A stretch of 22,195 nt of DNA, from contig MVPZ01000127.1 of the NCBI GenBank assembly GCA_002067045.1, positions 1 through 22,195 on the forward strand. The letters are read 5' to 3'. The notes under the pieces were generated by a model, which was given only the letters and a program-made list of their open reading frames with translations, was not told where the DNA came from and did not search any database. Made by a program: the position numbers and the translations under genes. This stretch comes from Methanomassiliicoccales archaeon PtaB.Bin134. Lineage in GTDB: Archaea; Thermoplasmatota; Thermoplasmata; Methanomassiliicoccales; UBA472. This document shows, in pieces, positions 21,262 to 22,195 of this stretch. Position 1 is the stretch's first letter; each line of letters begins with the position of its first letter.

Positions 21262-21372
21262 TCAGTCCACCTCCTCGTTCCACTTCCACCATCCGTAGAG
21301 CACCGCGATGACGGTGCAGCCTATGGACAGCGCGTACCCCAAGATGATCCACGGGTCGTCTATGCCTAACAT
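21262..21372 (-). CDS. Symporter small accessory protein (36 residues)
   Basis: The minus strand encodes MLGIDDPWIILGYALSIGCT followed by VIAVLYGWWKWNEEVD: one transmembrane helix, a tryptophan-rich interface and a charged C-terminus. The GIDDP start and GYALSIG helix match the 19388 copy. GGGGGAGAGG lies about six bases before the ATG at 21372. The TGA stop directly abuts the symporter ATG. This is the accessory partner of SSS-2 and probably needed for its assembly or activity; that role is inferred from conserved pairing. Confidence 0.82.
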   Translation of the reverse strand: MLGIDDPWIILGYALSIGCTVIAVLYGWWKWNEEVD

Positions 21373-21387
21373 ATGAGCCTCTCCCCC

Positions 21388-21441
21388 CGGCGCCATCGCG
21401 CCGCAAGGCCCCCTCTGGGAGGGGGTTAGGGGAGATTCCCC
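21388..21441 (-). promoter_or_regulatory. Three consecutive hairpins in the SSS-2 leader
   Basis: Three perfect short stems occur in 54 nt: 21388-21403 (CGGCGC/GCGCCG, loop CATC), 21409-21425 (CCCCCTC/GAGGGGG, loop TGG) and 21429-21441 (GGGGA/TCCCC, loop GAT). The first two fall in the leader between the predicted start near 21425 and the ATG at 21372, the third just upstream. They may control stability or translation, or be a regulator site. Nothing comparable is seen at the SSS-1 copy. Confidence 0.5.
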
Positions 21442-21447
21442 GGATTC

Positions 21448-21488
21448 TATTTAAAATGTTACATGTTAATATGCTTCATGTTAGCATG
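21448..21488 (-). promoter_or_regulatory. SSS-2 operon promoter: TATA box with two tandem CATGTTA palindromes
   Basis: The minus-strand TATA box TTTTAAATA covers 21448-21456. Two near-palindromic 12-mers lie upstream, CATGTTAATATG (21462-21473) and CATGTTAGCATG (21477-21488), identical at 10 of 12 positions and 15 bp apart. Placement upstream of TATA suits an activator or a dual regulator. The CATGTTA half-site also forms the outer arms of the TetR operator at 5281-5317. Confidence 0.6.
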
Positions 21489-21501
21489 GTGCACATGACA
21501 C

Positions 21502-22195
21502 TCACAGCGAACGCTTGTCCACCACCCGCTTGGCCTTGCCCTCGAAGCGCGGCAGGGAGCCCGGCTCCACTATCTCCACGTTCACCCCCACGTTCAGCGA
21601 TCCGCGCAGCTTGTGGGTGATGCGGTCCTTGATAGCGTCCAGCTCGAACAGCCGGTCGCCGAAGGCCTCCGGCCTGAGCTCCACCCGGACCAGCATGGTG
21701 TCCAGTGCGCCCTTCCTGTCCACCACGATCTGGAACTCGTTGCCGACCTCCGGATTGGTCATCAGGCTGTGCTCCACCTGGGACGGGAAGACGTTGATGC
21801 CCCGCACGATGATCATGTCATCCACCCGGCCCTGTATGCGGCCGATCCTGGGATGGGTCCTCCCGCAGGGGCAGACATCCTCATGCATGGTGGTGATGTC
21901 CCCGGTGCGGTAGCGGACGATGGGCAAGGCCTCCTTCTGCAGCATGGTCACCACCAGCTCGCCCTTCTCCCCATTGGCCACCGGCTCCCCGGTGGCAGGG
22001 TCCAGGACCTCGATCAGGGTCATGTCCGCCCAGACGTGTATGCCGTTCTGCTCGCTGCACTCGCACCACAGCGGTCCGGACAGCTCACTGGTGCCGTAGA
22101 TGTCTATGGCCTTGATTCCGAGCCGCTCGTATATGCGGTCCCGCATGCGCGGGGACCACGGCTCCGCGCCCAGTATCCCCAGGCGCAGCTTGGTG
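21502..22195 (-). CDS. Phenylacetate-CoA ligase family protein, C-terminal part
   Basis: The minus strand encodes 230 residues and runs off the right edge, so the N-terminus is missing. The adenylate-forming motifs are clear: DIYGTSELSGPLWCE (near the start of the visible part), YRTGDITTM and the hinge GRVDDMIIVRGINVFPSQVE. A zinc-like CPCGRTHPRIGRI block lies just before the hinge. This is the PaaK/COG1541 family, which activates phenylacetate and related aryl or indole acids to CoA thioesters with ATP; archaeal members may use other acids. It lies upstream of the SSS-2 operon on the same strand, separated by its own promoter. Confidence 0.88.
   Translation of the reverse strand, partial: TKLRLGILGAEPWSPRMRDRIYERLGIKAIDIYGTSELSGPLWCECSEQNGIHVWADMTLIEVLDPATGEPVANGEKGELVVTMLQKEALPIVRYRTGDITTMHEDVCPCGRTHPRIGRIQGRVDDMIIVRGINVFPSQVEHSLMTNPEVGNEFQIVVDRKGALDTMLVRVELRPEAFGDRLFELDAIKDRITHKLRGSLNVGVNVEIVEPGSLPRFEGKAKRVVDKRSL

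Noticed and set aside
20134..21369. 411-codon plus-strand ORF opposite SSS-2
   Set aside because: It shows the same antisense pattern as at SSS-1, recurring because the two genes are paralogous; this is not independent evidence of coding.

Overview
The window reads as a piece of an archaeal chromosome, most likely from Thermoplasmatota and possibly a Methanomassiliicoccales-type organism. The archaeal evidence is direct: TATA boxes lie about 25 to 27 nt upstream of start codons that have no Shine-Dalgarno sequence (leaderless genes), both tRNA genes lack an encoded CCA, TTG and GTG starts are common, and there is a Trm56 tRNA methylase, a ferredoxin-dependent 2-oxoacid oxidoreductase operon and two sodium:solute symporters with a tiny accessory protein each. 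The lineage is an inference. TAG ends at least three intact genes, so the window gives no support for routine pyrrolysine decoding.

Left end (1-2730): an accessory island. A 5' fragment of a response regulator on the minus strand is followed by about 760 nt that are nearly gene-poor (one 19-codon ORF with a strong ribosome binding site). Then come an AT-rich DUF3800 gene, an AT-rich repeat-bearing spacer, a compressed run of tiny membrane-protein ORFs, and the C-terminal half of a tyrosine recombinase that ends 50 nt from the 3' end of a tRNA(CAU) gene. Short copies of the tRNA 3' end sequence recur at 1555 and 648 in the same orientation. This looks like the decayed remains of one or two integrative elements that used this tRNA.

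Middle (2730-13663): housekeeping and small operons. These are an MFS transporter; a four-helix membrane protein and a divergent DUF2284 metal-binding protein that share one TATA region; a TetR-controlled operon (TetR, NapH-like membrane iron-sulfur protein, two cupins) with a palindromic operator over its start; an exported beta-propeller-like protein; tRNA-Asn(GUU); a winged-helix regulator divergent from a leaderless ABC transporter operon that ends in a polytopic membrane protein resembling polyprenol kinases; a 48-residue zinc-ribbon protein; and a tightly packed winged-helix, Trm56, HD-domain operon.

Right end (13664-22195): a metabolic neighbourhood. A branched-chain aminotransferase precedes a three-gene 2-oxoacid:ferredoxin oxidoreductase (fused gamma-delta, alpha, beta). 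This converges on two tandem paralogous sodium:solute symporter genes, each preceded by a 36-39 residue single-helix accessory protein and each driven by a nearly identical promoter with two tandem 12-bp palindromic boxes. Upstream of them on the same strand is a phenylacetate-CoA-ligase family gene, cut by the window edge. Together, acid uptake, CoA activation, reductive carboxylation and transamination would form a complete route from branched-chain or aryl acids to amino acids, or the reverse. That pathway is a hypothesis from gene content and is not demonstrated.
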